DNA of 64,000 nt from Nostoc sp. LEGE 06077 (GTDB lineage: Bacteria; Cyanobacteriota; Cyanobacteriia; Cyanobacteriales; Nostocaceae), in assembly GCF_015207705.1 (NCBI RefSeq), contig NZ_JADEWI010000004.1, positions 1 through 64,000 of the forward strand. Reading direction: 5' to 3'. This document shows positions 27,501 through 35,448 of the stretch, piece by piece. Below the pieces are notes generated by a model. It saw only the letters and a program-made list of their open reading frames with translations, did no database searches and was not told where the DNA came from. Made by a program: the position numbers and the translations under genes. Position 1 is the first letter of the stretch, and each line of letters begins with the position of its first letter.

Positions 27501-29480
27501 TTGTTCAGTAATATCCCGGCCTTCAGGAATTAACAAAATCACTTCGCCACTTTCGTCTTGAAGTGGACGCAAGGAAAAATCAATGGTTGCTACTCGGTTA
27601 TTTGCTCCTAAAACATCAACTTCATAGCGGATAAAGTTTCCTTGAGCCGCTGAAGCAATTGCCTGTTTAAGTTGCTCTTGGGTTTCTGGTGAAATTGTCC
27701 ACCAGTGTGTTTCCCAAAATGGTCGATTAATTACATCTTCAGGCTTAAGTTCTGCAAAATCGAGCGCTGTCTGATTCGCCTCTAACAAAGTTCCATCAAT
27801 ATTCAGTAGTCCGATAAACTGAAATGAATGATTGAAAATTCCTCGAAATCTGCGTTCGCTTGCTTGTAAGGCAAATTCTGCTTGCTTACGATCGGTAATA
27901 TCTTGAGTAGTACCATAAAGGCGGACTACTTCTCGATTAGCATTTAACTCTGCATAACCAATCCCCTCAATATAGATTTCCTCTTTATCAGATCTGGTCG
28001 CACGCAAAACTAGTTTGTAAGATTCACCAGTGGAGATAGTACGCACTACAGCTTGGTTTAATTTTTGCCGATCTTCAGGGTGATATAGTTGTAAATTTTC
28101 TTCATAGCTGGGAGCCAACAGATTTGGATCTCGTTGAAAAAGTTCAAACAGTCCTTTTGACCAACTAATTTTCCCAGTAGCCAGATCATAGTCCCAGTTT
28201 CCCAGACGAGCCACTCGCTGGGATTCTTCTAACAAAGCTTCATTTTTGCGGAGTATTTCTTCAGTCCGTTTAAATTCGGTCACATCCACTATCAGTCCAT
28301 CCCAAGCTATGCGACCATCTTCTAACTGACGTGGCGAGGAACGAAAATGACACCATTTAATTTGACCACTGGGTGTGCAGATTCGCAGCTGAACATTAAA
28401 AATAGAGAGATGTTGCATTGACTCATTAACAGCTGCCTCCAGTCGGGGCATATCTTCTGGGATAAACTGACGATAGAGTAAGCTTGCATCCCTGAGTGCA
28501 TCTGCTGCACTAACTTCCATGATTTTTTCAATTCCCGCACTCAGATAGTAAAAGCGATCGCTCCCATCTAATTCCCGAATAACTTTATAAATTGCGCCAT
28601 TTGGTAAGTTATCTCCAATCCGGCGCAACATGGCTTCTCGCTCTTGCAATGCCAATTCTACTTGTTTGCGGTCTGTAATTTCCCCTAGTGAACCAACCAA
28701 TCGCACGGCATTTCCTTGCTCATCCCAGATCCCTTTTGCCCGTGATCTAAACCACCCATAACTACCATCTTTGCGGCGTAGTCGGTATTCAAAGTTATAA
28801 TCTGGGGTTTGTTGTAATAAATAAGCGGTTTGATCTGCGATTACTTGTGCATAATCATCAGGATGTATGCGTTTGCTCCATTCATCATCGTTACTACTCA
28901 GTTCATAACGTTCATATCCCAACATCTCAAACCAACGCTCAGACCGGAAAGTTTGATTAGTTGATATGTTCCAATCCCAAATCGCCTCATTCGTACCAGC
29001 AATAGCTAAATGCCACCGTTCTTCACTGCACCGCAAGGCGGCTTCTACCTGTTGGCGTTCGTTGATTTCCCTTTCTAGTTCTTGATTAGCAGCCTCCAGT
29101 TGTGCCGGACTGGGAAAAGCAAGTGCTTTTGGCATCCAACTTATGAGTTCAAATGCTGTGTACAGTGAGATGAAAGCGGTAATAGCTTTGATAACCCCAC
29201 TTAGCCAATAGGTAGGATACCAGAGCGTCCAAATTTCCATCAGGTGGGTAGTACCACAGGTAATAATAAATGTGGCAAATAGCAAGAATATCCAGTTAAA
29301 TGGCAAATCTCGGCGCTGGCGAACAAAATAAAGTAGGGTGAAGGGAATTGAATAATACGCCAGTGCAATTAAACTATCAGATAAAATATGCAGCCCTAGT
29401 AAATTTGATTGCCAAAGATAGCAATGACCATGAGGAATAAACTGTTGAGTAGTTAAAAGGATTTTAAAAAAATCCATCAT
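24534..29480 (-). CDS. Ethylene-receptor-type sensor kinase with ten PAS domains
   Basis: A very large (1648-residue) sensor kinase. The first 110 residues form three hydrophobic helices with the ethylene-binding signature of ETR1-type receptors: SDSLIALAYYSIP, then FIITCGTTHLMEIWTLW, with the copper ligands matching C75 and H79. Ten PAS/PAC units follow, each ending in a D/NITDRKQ-type motif. The transmitter is of the HisKA_2 class (LLKEIHHRVKNNLGIVSSLLQMQ) with a HATPase domain (NELVSNALKYAF, DNGVGLP). The next gene encodes a receiver-PAS-kinase and overlaps by 4 bp. The known Synechocystis receptor with this N-terminus binds ethylene through Cu(I); ethylene sensing here is inferred from the motif. 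Confidence 0.88.
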   Translation of the reverse strand: MMDFFKILLTTQQFIPHGHCYLWQSNLLGLHILSDSLIALAYYSIPFTLLYFVRQRRDLPFNWIFLLFATFIITCGTTHLMEIWTLWYPTYWLSGVIKAITAFISLYTAFELISWMPKALAFPSPAQLEAANQELEREINERQQVEAALRCSEERWHLAIAGTNEAIWDWNISTNQTFRSERWFEMLGYERYELSSNDDEWSKRIHPDDYAQVIADQTAYLLQQTPDYNFEYRLRRKDGSYGWFRSRAKGIWDEQGNAVRLVGSLGEITDRKQVELALQEREAMLRRIGDNLPNGAIYKVIRELDGSDRFYYLSAGIEKIMEVSAADALRDASLLYRQFIPEDMPRLEAAVNESMQHLSIFNVQLRICTPSGQIKWCHFRSSPRQLEDGRIAWDGLIVDVTEFKRTEEILRKNEALLEESQRVARLGNWDYDLATGKISWSKGLFELFQRDPNLLAPSYEENLQLYHPEDRQKLNQAVVRTISTGESYKLVLRATRSDKEEIYIEGIGYAELNANREVVRLYGTTQDITDRKQAEFALQASERRFRGIFNHSFQFIGLLNIDGTLLEANQTALDFAELKPEDVINRPFWETHWWTISPETQEQLKQAIASAAQGNFIRYEVDVLGANNRVATIDFSLRPLQDESGEVILLIPEGRDITEQQVALRDRLQAEEKLRRSEAQLTAAQHIAHVGSWEWNLGNEQQIWSAETFRIFGLYPIQPAPTQAEFLHMVHPDDRSILQAHFLEAVVDTTPLNIEFRIIRPDNSIRYLEFRAEVVYDTQGKTIKLFGAVLDITERKQTELEIIKSRDLREAIFNESTDALFLVDPKTLLTTDCNHRAVELFAASCKADLIGIEGYALQKRQLSSQELADIVDQINQQGFWCQEIEYVTKQGKSFWGNIATKEIKIADQVMNLVRITDISDRKYTEAALAKSEEQQRLTLEFTHIGIWDWNLQTQEVIWNEQIYRLLGLDPEKSTAQYQLWNDAIHPEDLERIEQAVFQALTEHTNFEAEYRVILPNGEIRWLLGKGQGIYDKVGQPMRMLGVIIDISDRKLAQDKLKQAELRYRTVVEQIPGVVYTSPISDSLEFAYISPQIQTLLNVPPQEWEAGFCNSWANFVHPQDHLRVLQAVQTGIATGESINTEYRMVTRDNKVIWVQDQASLVLAPDGKTQILQGVAFNISDRKQAEQALQEKEHFLRSIYDGVGQSIFVVDVVNDDFRYVGFNHTHEEITGLRSDELQGKTPEQVLPPDAAVIVRQHYQNCLAAGTTITYNECLSFKGQETWWITSLTPLRDEDLSIYRIVGSSINITEQKRAQQLLELQAVITRNMAEGICLVRANDGIIVYANPKFEQLFGYETNELTELHISIVNYADDQAQAEEVNNTITAAVLEHGEASYEVHNVKKDGTPFWCSATTSMFEHPEYGRVFVAVHQDITEKKQAQEQLKASLKEKEVLLKEIHHRVKNNLGIVSSLLQMQCRRTEDPQATAILRDSQNRIASIALVHEKLYRSADLANIDFAQYIPDLTTHLFDSYNITPNCIKLKIQVNNASLDIETAIPCGLIINELVSNALKYAFTDQGKGEIIVSLEQQGNDNLILTIRDNGVGLPQDFDSKNTKTLGIILVQGLVKQLRGTMEISHQQGTEFKITFTKSKA

Positions 29481-29717
29481 AGATTTGTCTCAAACATAAG
29501 CTCCCTAAAAATTACATCTATCCTCAAAATAGGCAATAGGGAATGCTGAGATAAAACTGTTAACAGATTATAGAGGTTGCTGGAAGGTTAATCATCTAGG
29601 ACTCATATCATGTCCGCTTGATTACTTATAAAAACCGAGGAACCCCACCGCCAAAACTACGTTTTGTCTCTCCTCGCTGTTCACGGCTGTGGTGTACACA
29701 CAAATGAATGTTCGTTG

Positions 29718-29853
29718 AGTGCATCTGTCCCGCCTCGGAATGAATTCCGAGTCTCATAGCGCAAGTCATCTCAAGATGACTGAACGAGAAATATATTGCA
29801 GTCCAGTTGAGTGGACTTTGGCTATGAGCCTGGAACTTTAGTTCTCGGCGGGA
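29718..29853 (+). repeat. Structured dispersed element, copy B
   Basis: Sister of 9824-9957. It starts GTGCATCTGTCCCGCC and ends GTTCTCGGCGGGA. Stems seen: CTCGGAAT/ATTCCGAG (perfect), TCATCT/AGATGA, CTCATAGC/GCTATGAG, AGTCCA/TGGACT and a closing CCCGCC/GGCGGG. It sits in the 420-bp gap between thrC and the ethylene-receptor-type kinase; nothing else in that gap (29481-29903) looks coding. Confidence 0.55.
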
Positions 29854-29903
29854 TGTGGTTGAACATGAAAATTTTTGACTTGTTAACCCTTAACTCCGCC
29901 TAT

Positions 29904-30995
29904 TTAAAATCCCATTGCTGTGGCTACAGCTGTTAGTTCGGCGGGGATGCCTTGCTGAAATTTACTATCACTGTGCTTAATGGCTGTATCGGGATCTTTG
30001 AGTCCGTTACCTGTCAGCACACAAACTACTGTTGCACCTGTGGGTACTTGGTCTTTGACTTTTAATAATCCGGCTACAGAAGCGGCGCTGGCTGGTTCAC
30101 AGAAAATCCCTTCGGATGCAGCCAAAAGCCGATAAGCATCCAGAATTTCGGCATCAGTGACGGCTTGAAAATTTCCTTGACTGGCAGATTGAGCCGCGAT
30201 CGCTTTGTCCCAACTAGCGGGATTCCCAATGCGAATGGCTGTGGCGATGGTTTCGGGATGGGCGACTGGTTGACCGTTAACTAAGGGCGCTGCACCTGCG
30301 GCTTGAAATCCCATCATCTTGGGTAGGCGATCGCATTTACCAGCTTGGTGATATTGACAAAATCCCATCCAATATGCAGAGATATTCCCGGCATTTCCCA
30401 CAGGGATACATAACCAATCTGGCGCGTTACCCAGTGCATCAACTACTTCAAAGGCTCCGGTTTTTTGCCCTTCTAAGCGGTAGGGATTAACGGAATTTAC
30501 CAAAGTTATCGGATAGCTCTCGGCCATTTCTCGGACAATTTCTAAGGCGCGGTCAAAATTCCCTTTAATTGCCAGGACTTCGGCTCCATATAATAAAGCT
30601 TGTGCTAATTTGCCCAGAGCAACATAACCATCAGGAATCAGCACAAAAGCATCCATTCCCCCACGTTTGGCATAAGCGGCGGCGGCGGCGGAAGTGTTAC
30701 CTGTACTGGCGCAAATTACTGCTTTGGCACCAGCTTCCTTGGCTTTGGAAATGGCCATTGTCATCCCCCGGTCTTTAAAACTGCCAGTTGGGTTAAGACC
30801 GTCGTACTTCACAAATACACTAACTTGTCTGCCAATGCGTTCTGCGATCGCCGGCACCGGAATCAAAGGAGTGTTACCCTCTAACAAGGTAACAACAGGT
30901 GTATTGTCACTGACAGGTAAGTACTCACGATAGGCTTCTATCAGTCCGGGCCAAGGTTGGCGATGAGATTTAGCAACAGACAAGCTCACAGTCAC
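29904..30995 (-). CDS. thrC: Threonine synthase
   Basis: A 363-residue PLP enzyme that converts O-phosphohomoserine to threonine. The PLP lysine lies in [12 protein letters not shown] (K74). The phosphate-binding and cofactor loops are [14 protein letters not shown] and [12 protein letters not shown], and [17 protein letters not shown] is typical of the short bacterial threonine synthase class. ATG start ([10 protein letters not shown]). It is monocistronic, with a structured repeat downstream. Confidence 0.95.
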   Translation of the reverse strand: MTVSLSVAKSHRQPWPGLIEAYREYLPVSDNTPVVTLLEGNTPLIPVPAIAERIGRQVSVFVKYDGLNPTGSFKDRGMTMAISKAKEAGAKAVICASTGNTSAAAAAYAKRGGMDAFVLIPDGYVALGKLAQALLYGAEVLAIKGNFDRALEIVREMAESYPITLVNSVNPYRLEGQKTGAFEVVDALGNAPDWLCIPVGNAGNISAYWMGFCQYHQAGKCDRLPKMMGFQAAGAAPLVNGQPVAHPETIATAIRIGNPASWDKAIAAQSASQGNFQAVTDAEILDAYRLLAASEGIFCEPASAASVAGLLKVKDQVPTGATVVCVLTGNGLKDPDTAIKHSDSKFQQGIPAELTAVATAMGF

Positions 30996-31421
30996 AGGTT
31001 TTAACAGTTTTTCGCTAAAGATTTATTGGTGATGGATGATCAAAGCTAATATTTAGCTTTCTCTCTCCACAGTTTGCACTTTACTATTCCAGAAAAATAT
31101 TATCTTTGTTTGGTGTAATTTTTGAGATGATTTTTATTTTGTGCAGATTGTTAGTTTAACATAACCGCTTGCTCACTTGAACAAGCATGGGTGTAAGAGT
31201 GTAGGGGTGTCAAGGGACTTAGAAGCATACAGGCTCTTAATTTTTTGTAGCGATCGCCACAGGGGAACATCAGATTATCATCGCCGTCACTTATCACAAA
31301 ACTCGTAACCCATCAGATGATTTGATGAAAACTATACAATAATTTAACAAACCTTAAACCGACACTACTATAATATTTAATATTGGTGTGAGTTGAGTTG
31401 TGTATCTATACTTAGTAAGCA
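30996..31421. other. Intergenic region between divergent thrC and small gene
   Basis: Promoter region for thrC (minus) and the 63-codon gene (plus). TATACTTAGTAAG just before 31422 and TATAATATTTAAT near 31370 are plausible -10 elements for the small gene. No other structure was seen. Confidence 0.4.
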
Positions 31422-31613
31422 ATGTCTACATTATCTAGTGTTTCAGAACGGCAGTCTCAAGCTACTTTAATCAGTGATCTGAACAAGTCGTACTATCAAG
31501 CAGATCAGCAAGCTAAGTTGAAAAACCTGGAAGCAGAGGTAGATTCTCTGTTACAGCAATTACAAAACTTGAAAGAGCAAAAGTTAGCGGCGGCTCATCC
31601 AGAAGAAGAATAA
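31422..31613 (+). CDS. Small coiled-coil protein, cyanobacterial hypothetical
   Basis: A 63-residue acidic, helical protein. From about residue 17 it shows heptad-like spacing (DLNKSYYQADQQAKLKNLEA, then VDSLLQQLQNLKEQKL), so a short coiled coil is likely. It lacks signal peptide and cysteines. I do not recognise a function. Good ATG start and promoter-like upstream sequence support it as real. Confidence 0.65.
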   Translation: MSTLSSVSERQSQATLISDLNKSYYQADQQAKLKNLEAEVDSLLQQLQNLKEQKLAAAHPEEE

Positions 31614-31869
31614 ATTCATTTTCATCAAAAGCGATCGCCTAATATCAGATGTAAATCTGATTGTGACCACAGCGCTAATTTAAAGCGTTGATTTTTATCT
31701 AACTAAAATTTAAAACCGTAATTTTTGGCATTGTCTACGAGAAAAGCTAAATACGGCGATCGCTAATGAAAACTCTTTGCGTATTGATGTTTAAAATCTG
31801 TATAAATAAAACTTAGCACTATCAAAAACAATTAGGATAGGAGTAAACTACTGATTTTCAGACAAATTC
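31614..31869. other. Intergenic, no gene seen
   Basis: Two HIP1 copies and AT-rich filler between the small coiled-coil gene and the porin terminator. Nothing coding is apparent. Confidence 0.4.
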
Positions 31870-31903
31870 AAGCTGTGTGAGTATGAAACTGCTCACACAG
31901 CTT
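31870..31903 (-). terminator. Stem-loop after porin gene
   Basis: AAGCTGTGTGAG (31870-31881) pairs exactly with CTCACACAGCTT (31892-31903) around a 10-nt loop. It lies 26 bp beyond the stop of the minus-strand porin gene. Confidence 0.75.
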
Positions 31904-31929
31904 AACTGAGAACTTTCACAACCTATTCT

Positions 31930-33813
31930 CTAAAAACGGAAAGTTGTGCGAATAGTACCGACATATATAGTGTCGTTATTTCTATTGTGTTCAGGATTAA
32001 ACAGGACAATAAACCCTGGTGTAATTGAAATATTGCTGTTCACCTGATAACGATACAAAGCTTCTAAATGATAGGAAGTATCGCTATCTTCACGACGCGC
32101 ACTTGTAGCGGTGAGAGTTTGCGCCCCGTAATCATTACTTGTCACCTTCGGCGGTTGACCAAAAATAATTCCCCCGACATTACCTTTTTTACCTAAGTCG
32201 GGAAGTCCTAAAGTAACAGCCCAGTTCCAAATATCTGCCTTATCGCCTCTATTGACAGTGTTGGTAACGGGGTTTCGCCCAGAATTTGTTTCAGCGATCG
32301 CCTGAGTATAACCCACCCAACCAGATAAGATGAATTTATCACTCAACTTATAACTACTTTGAATGCCGTAGTGATTAGCTGATGTGGCAATTGGATTTGC
32401 AGTTGTCCCAAAAGGATTATTTGCAAAGGTACTTCCTTCAGAACCAGAAACATTCACATCACCAGTTGCAACTCCATTACCATCAACAGCACTAAAGTAA
32501 GAGTGAGCGTAAGTTAAAGCCAGCGTCAAGTTTTTATTTGGTTGAAATGCTACCTGTCCTAAAGCACCATAACTACCATCAAACAAACCTCTACCATCAA
32601 CGGGATTTTCGGCATTTCTCGCTATATAACCACCTGAGAAGGTAATAGCATCACTCAACTTGAAGATAGCACTGATACCAGAACCTCTACCAACCGCCAG
32701 TCCAGAGTTACTTGCACGATAAATTGGTGCAAACCGACCAAACCGCGAAATAGCACCAGTTGTTGCAGCTGAGAATAGGGGGTTAACGGTGTTGAAATTA
32801 TCGAAAAATGAACCGCCAATTGCGTCAACATTCACATTCAACTTATCCCCAACGGGAAAGTTATAAAATAACTTGGCAACTCCAAAACTGTTATCTGGTT
32901 CAAGAGTTGTATCCCAAGCCAACCGTGTCATGTTTGTCCCAGACACTTGATTTGTCGCATTAAAAGCTAGAGTATTATTTGCTCTTAATATTAACCGCAA
33001 GCGGTCTTGACCAGAAAAACTCGAATCAAATATTATTCGCACTCGGTCAGCCAATATTGTATTGTCTTCCAAGTCGCGCCCACCAGCACTTCTATAGGCG
33101 GTGGCTTCTCTGGCGGCTCTATTTCCACCTGGTGTATTATTGATAGTCCGCCACGCATCGGAAGTTAAAGCTTTTTCATCACCATATACACCTCCAAAGG
33201 TGACAATTACATCCCCTGATAATTTGGTTGTGGTGGAAAATTGATTGGCTTCTAGTTCGGCGGTACGTGCTTCTAGTGGATCGATTCTACCGCGCAACTC
33301 TACTAGACCATCAGCAAATTCTTGTTGCAGTTTTTGTAAGGTTTCCAAGTCTGCTTTTTTTACAGCATCAGCGGTACTAGTGGCAATTAATTCATTAATT
33401 TTTTCTAAGCAAGCATTTAACCCAGCGGCAAACTCATAACGCGTCATGGCGCGATTACCACGATATGTACTATCGGGATAACCTGCAATACATCCATATC
33501 TCTCAACTAAAGATTGTAGAGCTTGGAATGCCCAGTCTGTAGGTTGCACATCTGATAGCTGGGACACGGATGTAACTTGATTCATTGTATCGGAATTATC
33601 ATTTTGCTGTGTTAATTCTGATACATTAATATTTTCAGGTTTAACCTCTGTTTGAGCAGTCGGAGTTGGTTGTGTTTGGATTAACTTGATACTTTCTGCC
33701 TGTATATTGCTGTTAGCTTCAACCGGATTTGCCAGCACTTTTTTACTTGTAACGACACTAGCAATCAACAATATTGGAGTTATCCATACTGCACTACGTA
33801 AAATACTATTCAT
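31930..33813 (-). CDS. SLH-OprB outer-membrane porin in the Mo/V locus
   Basis: A 627-residue outer-membrane porin. It has a signal peptide (cleavage near VLA-NP, residue 28) and one SLH domain (SQLSDVQPTDWAFQALQSL to GLNACLEKI) that anchors to peptidoglycan. A short coiled coil follows (LQKLQQEFADGLVELRGRID), then an OprB-type beta barrel ending in the aromatic C-terminus TTFRF. Such proteins are the main cyanobacterial porins for ions and small solutes, often annotated iron-uptake porins. A perfect-arm copy of the locus operator (33865-33883) lies about 50 bp upstream of the ATG. Co-regulation with Mo genes suggests passage of molybdate or vanadate; that is inference. GTG at 33822 is an alternative start. 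Confidence 0.88.
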   Translation of the reverse strand: MNSILRSAVWITPILLIASVVTSKKVLANPVEANSNIQAESIKLIQTQPTPTAQTEVKPENINVSELTQQNDNSDTMNQVTSVSQLSDVQPTDWAFQALQSLVERYGCIAGYPDSTYRGNRAMTRYEFAAGLNACLEKINELIATSTADAVKKADLETLQKLQQEFADGLVELRGRIDPLEARTAELEANQFSTTTKLSGDVIVTFGGVYGDEKALTSDAWRTINNTPGGNRAAREATAYRSAGGRDLEDNTILADRVRIIFDSSFSGQDRLRLILRANNTLAFNATNQVSGTNMTRLAWDTTLEPDNSFGVAKLFYNFPVGDKLNVNVDAIGGSFFDNFNTVNPLFSAATTGAISRFGRFAPIYRASNSGLAVGRGSGISAIFKLSDAITFSGGYIARNAENPVDGRGLFDGSYGALGQVAFQPNKNLTLALTYAHSYFSAVDGNGVATGDVNVSGSEGSTFANNPFGTTANPIATSANHYGIQSSYKLSDKFILSGWVGYTQAIAETNSGRNPVTNTVNRGDKADIWNWAVTLGLPDLGKKGNVGGIIFGQPPKVTSNDYGAQTLTATSARREDSDTSYHLEALYRYQVNSNISITPGFIVLFNPEHNRNNDTIYVGTIRTTFRF

Positions 33814-33864
33814 GCGCCTCACACCTGATATATATTACACAATCAAGTTAGTAAAACTATATAC

Positions 33865-33883
33865 TAACCAAGAAAGTTGGTAA
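33865..33883. promoter_or_regulatory. Operator copy 1 (porin promoter)
   Basis: TAACCAAGAAAGTTGGTAA: ACCAA and TTGGT half-sites separated by 5 bp. It matches the dyad found at 35157, 40918 and 42197. Position about 50 bp upstream of the porin start fits repression. Confidence 0.75.
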
Positions 33884-33965
33884 AGCTAATCTATCATAGT
33901 TAAGGTGAGTTTAAAAGTTCGCCCGCTTAAGTTGTGTGGAAATGTTAACAACTCAGTCAGGAAAA

Positions 33966-34080
33966 TACTTACCCAGTTACGAGTTTTGCCTTGTAACGTA
34001 TTGAAGAGACAATTGCGCTAGATGCAAAACTTGTAACATACTACGTTCTAGAATTAGCGCTCGTTGAACTCAGGGTAAGT
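33966..34080. repeat. Element with terminal inverted repeats
   Basis: TACTTACCCAGTT at the left and AACTCAGGGTAAGTA at the right are inverted repeats about 115 bp apart. Inside, AGTTTTGC and GCAAAACT also pair. It may be a small MITE or a long-range RNA hairpin between the porin and mop promoters; no coding. Confidence 0.4.
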
Positions 34081-34103
34081 ACAGATAATATTTTACTAGT
34101 TCT

Positions 34104-34140
34104 TTACCAACTTTATTTGTAAAATCCTATATAGTTGGTA
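34104..34140. promoter_or_regulatory. Operator copy 2 (mop promoter, imperfect) plus half-site
   Basis: TTACCAACTTTATTTGTAA has the ACCAA-N5-TTGGT layout with one mismatch in the right arm. A further half-site, AGTTGGTA, follows at 34133-34140. The mop start codon is about 150 bp downstream. Confidence 0.6.
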
Positions 34141-34272
34141 TTTATTCGGTGACATAGTATAAATATAAAAAAATAGTAAAAAAACTGCGTTGAATTTGAT
34201 ATTGCTAAATTTTAAAAATACTAAATGCTATATTAAACCTGCTAAGAATACTCAATCAGGGAGCAATAGAAT

Positions 34273-34482
34273 ATGCAAGTTAGCGCCCGCAATGGCTTAA
34301 AAGGGACAGTTAAAAAGGTTGAGGCTGGTAGTGTCAACACTGAAGTAACAATAGATATTGGTAATGGAGTAGAAGTAACTGCCATTATTACTAAATCATC
34401 AGCAGAAAACCTCAAACTGTCTGAGGGCAAGGAAGTATATGCAATCATTAAAGCTACTGATGTCATAATTGCTATCGATTAA
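34273..34482 (+). CDS. mop: Mop-domain molybdate-binding protein (molbindin)
   Basis: A 69-residue protein consisting of a single Mop/TOBE domain: SARNGLKGTVKKVEAGSVN, then EVTIDIGNGVEVTAIITKSS, then KEVYAIIKATDVIIAID. Such molbindins assemble into hexamers that bind several molybdate (or tungstate) anions in the cytoplasm, acting as store or buffer. ATG start after GGGAGCAATAG. Placed between the porin and the VnfR-type repressor, with an imperfect operator upstream. The stop codon is inside a perfect palindrome that probably terminates the message. Confidence 0.9.
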   Translation: MQVSARNGLKGTVKKVEAGSVNTEVTIDIGNGVEVTAIITKSSAENLKLSEGKEVYAIIKATDVIIAID

Positions 34483-34540
34483 CTAATTAATAATTAGTTA
34501 ATCGATAGTAAGCAAAGGGCAGTTAAGCTGTCCTTTGCTG
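34472..34540 (+). terminator. Double stem-loop after mop
   Basis: First hairpin: CTATCGATTAACTAATT (34472-34488) against AATTAGTTAATCGATAG (34492-34508), covering the stop codon. Second: AGCAAAGG (near 34511) against CCTTTGCT (ending near 34540), followed by T-rich sequence. Confidence 0.7.
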
Positions 34541-34626
34541 TATCGAATTTTCACACTTTTTTTGTAGTAGATAAAAGTTGCGATCGCCAACTTTTAAACA
34601 ATCTATCTTGCGCTAGTTGATATTAG

Positions 34627-35007
34627 CTAATTCTCATGCTTGGTTGACAGAATCCATAGCAAATCTAACCATAGCTGAGGATGAGTTCGCTTCAGATGAG
34701 ACATAGGATCTTTAACTAAGTTGGTAGCATTGAAGCAGACAACTTCAATTAGCCCCAAGTAATGTGCTACTTCTCTGAGGAGATTTTTTTGCGTGAGTAC
34801 AGCAGCCATCAGTTTGTCAGGACAGTAAATACTGACATATCGTTTATGGAAGTATGTAGGATGCAGATATGTAAACTGGGGATTAATGACTTTCACATAA
34901 CAGTGGCGAATTACTTCCCATGCACCCGGATGAGTGTGTTCGACAATAGTAGTAAATTGCTGTGCCAAATCTTCTTCGGTAATCATATTGCCTCTAAAAT
35001 CTTTCAT
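34627..35007 (-). CDS. Hypothetical protein in the Mo/V locus
   Basis: I do not recognise this 126-residue protein. It is soluble, has no signal peptide, and is rich in aromatic residues and His (HPTYFHKRYVSIY, LKRTHPQLWLDLLW). It starts MKDFRGNMITEEDL; the second Met (34986) is an alternative. It is divergent from the VnfR-type gene across a 441-bp region bearing the operator at 35157, so the operator could serve both. The two reading directions leave no overlapping better ORF. Confidence 0.6.
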   Translation of the reverse strand: MKDFRGNMITEEDLAQQFTTIVEHTHPGAWEVIRHCYVKVINPQFTYLHPTYFHKRYVSIYCPDKLMAAVLTQKNLLREVAHYLGLIEVVCFNATNLVKDPMSHLKRTHPQLWLDLLWILSTKHEN

Positions 35008-35156
35008 TGCCAGGGATATCTAGATAGTTAGAACTATGGCGCGATCGCCTGATCCCTGTAACAATATTTGTTGGTGTATTTTTCACTAAGGAAATTACCC
35101 ACCTCAAAAGCATCAAAACCGAAACTAAAAATAAAAACTGTATCAAACGTAGCTTT

Positions 35157-35205
35157 TTACCAACTTAATTGGTAATTAACTAAAAAATTAACCAACAAAT
35201 TTTGA
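35157..35205. promoter_or_regulatory. Operator copy 3 (perfect) and degenerate copy 4
   Basis: TTACCAACTTAATTGGTAA (35157-35175) has perfect 7-bp arms around CTTAA. A second site, ACCAACAAATTTTGA (35191-35205), has a degraded right arm. They lie between the divergent hypothetical gene and the VnfR-type gene, suggesting repressor autoregulation. The rest of this 441-bp gap shows only a small TGCCTG/CAGGTA hairpin near 35258. Confidence 0.8.
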
Positions 35206-35448
35206 AAACTACCAAGCCTCAAAAGCCTGTTATCTCCAGGTTTGATGATTACTACTGCCTGACAAAAGCAGGTAAAACGAACTTAGTGCCAAAATTTTTG
35301 ATTTTTTCGCAAGTAAACTAGCAAGATGTATGTTATTCTTTCTTTAGAGGGAATCGAAAAGGCAAAGCAAAAATAAAACAAATCTTTTGCAAGGGCAGAT
35401 ACAGGTAAATCCGCTACGGCTTTGTAAAGTTGAGAAAAAAGGAAGCCA

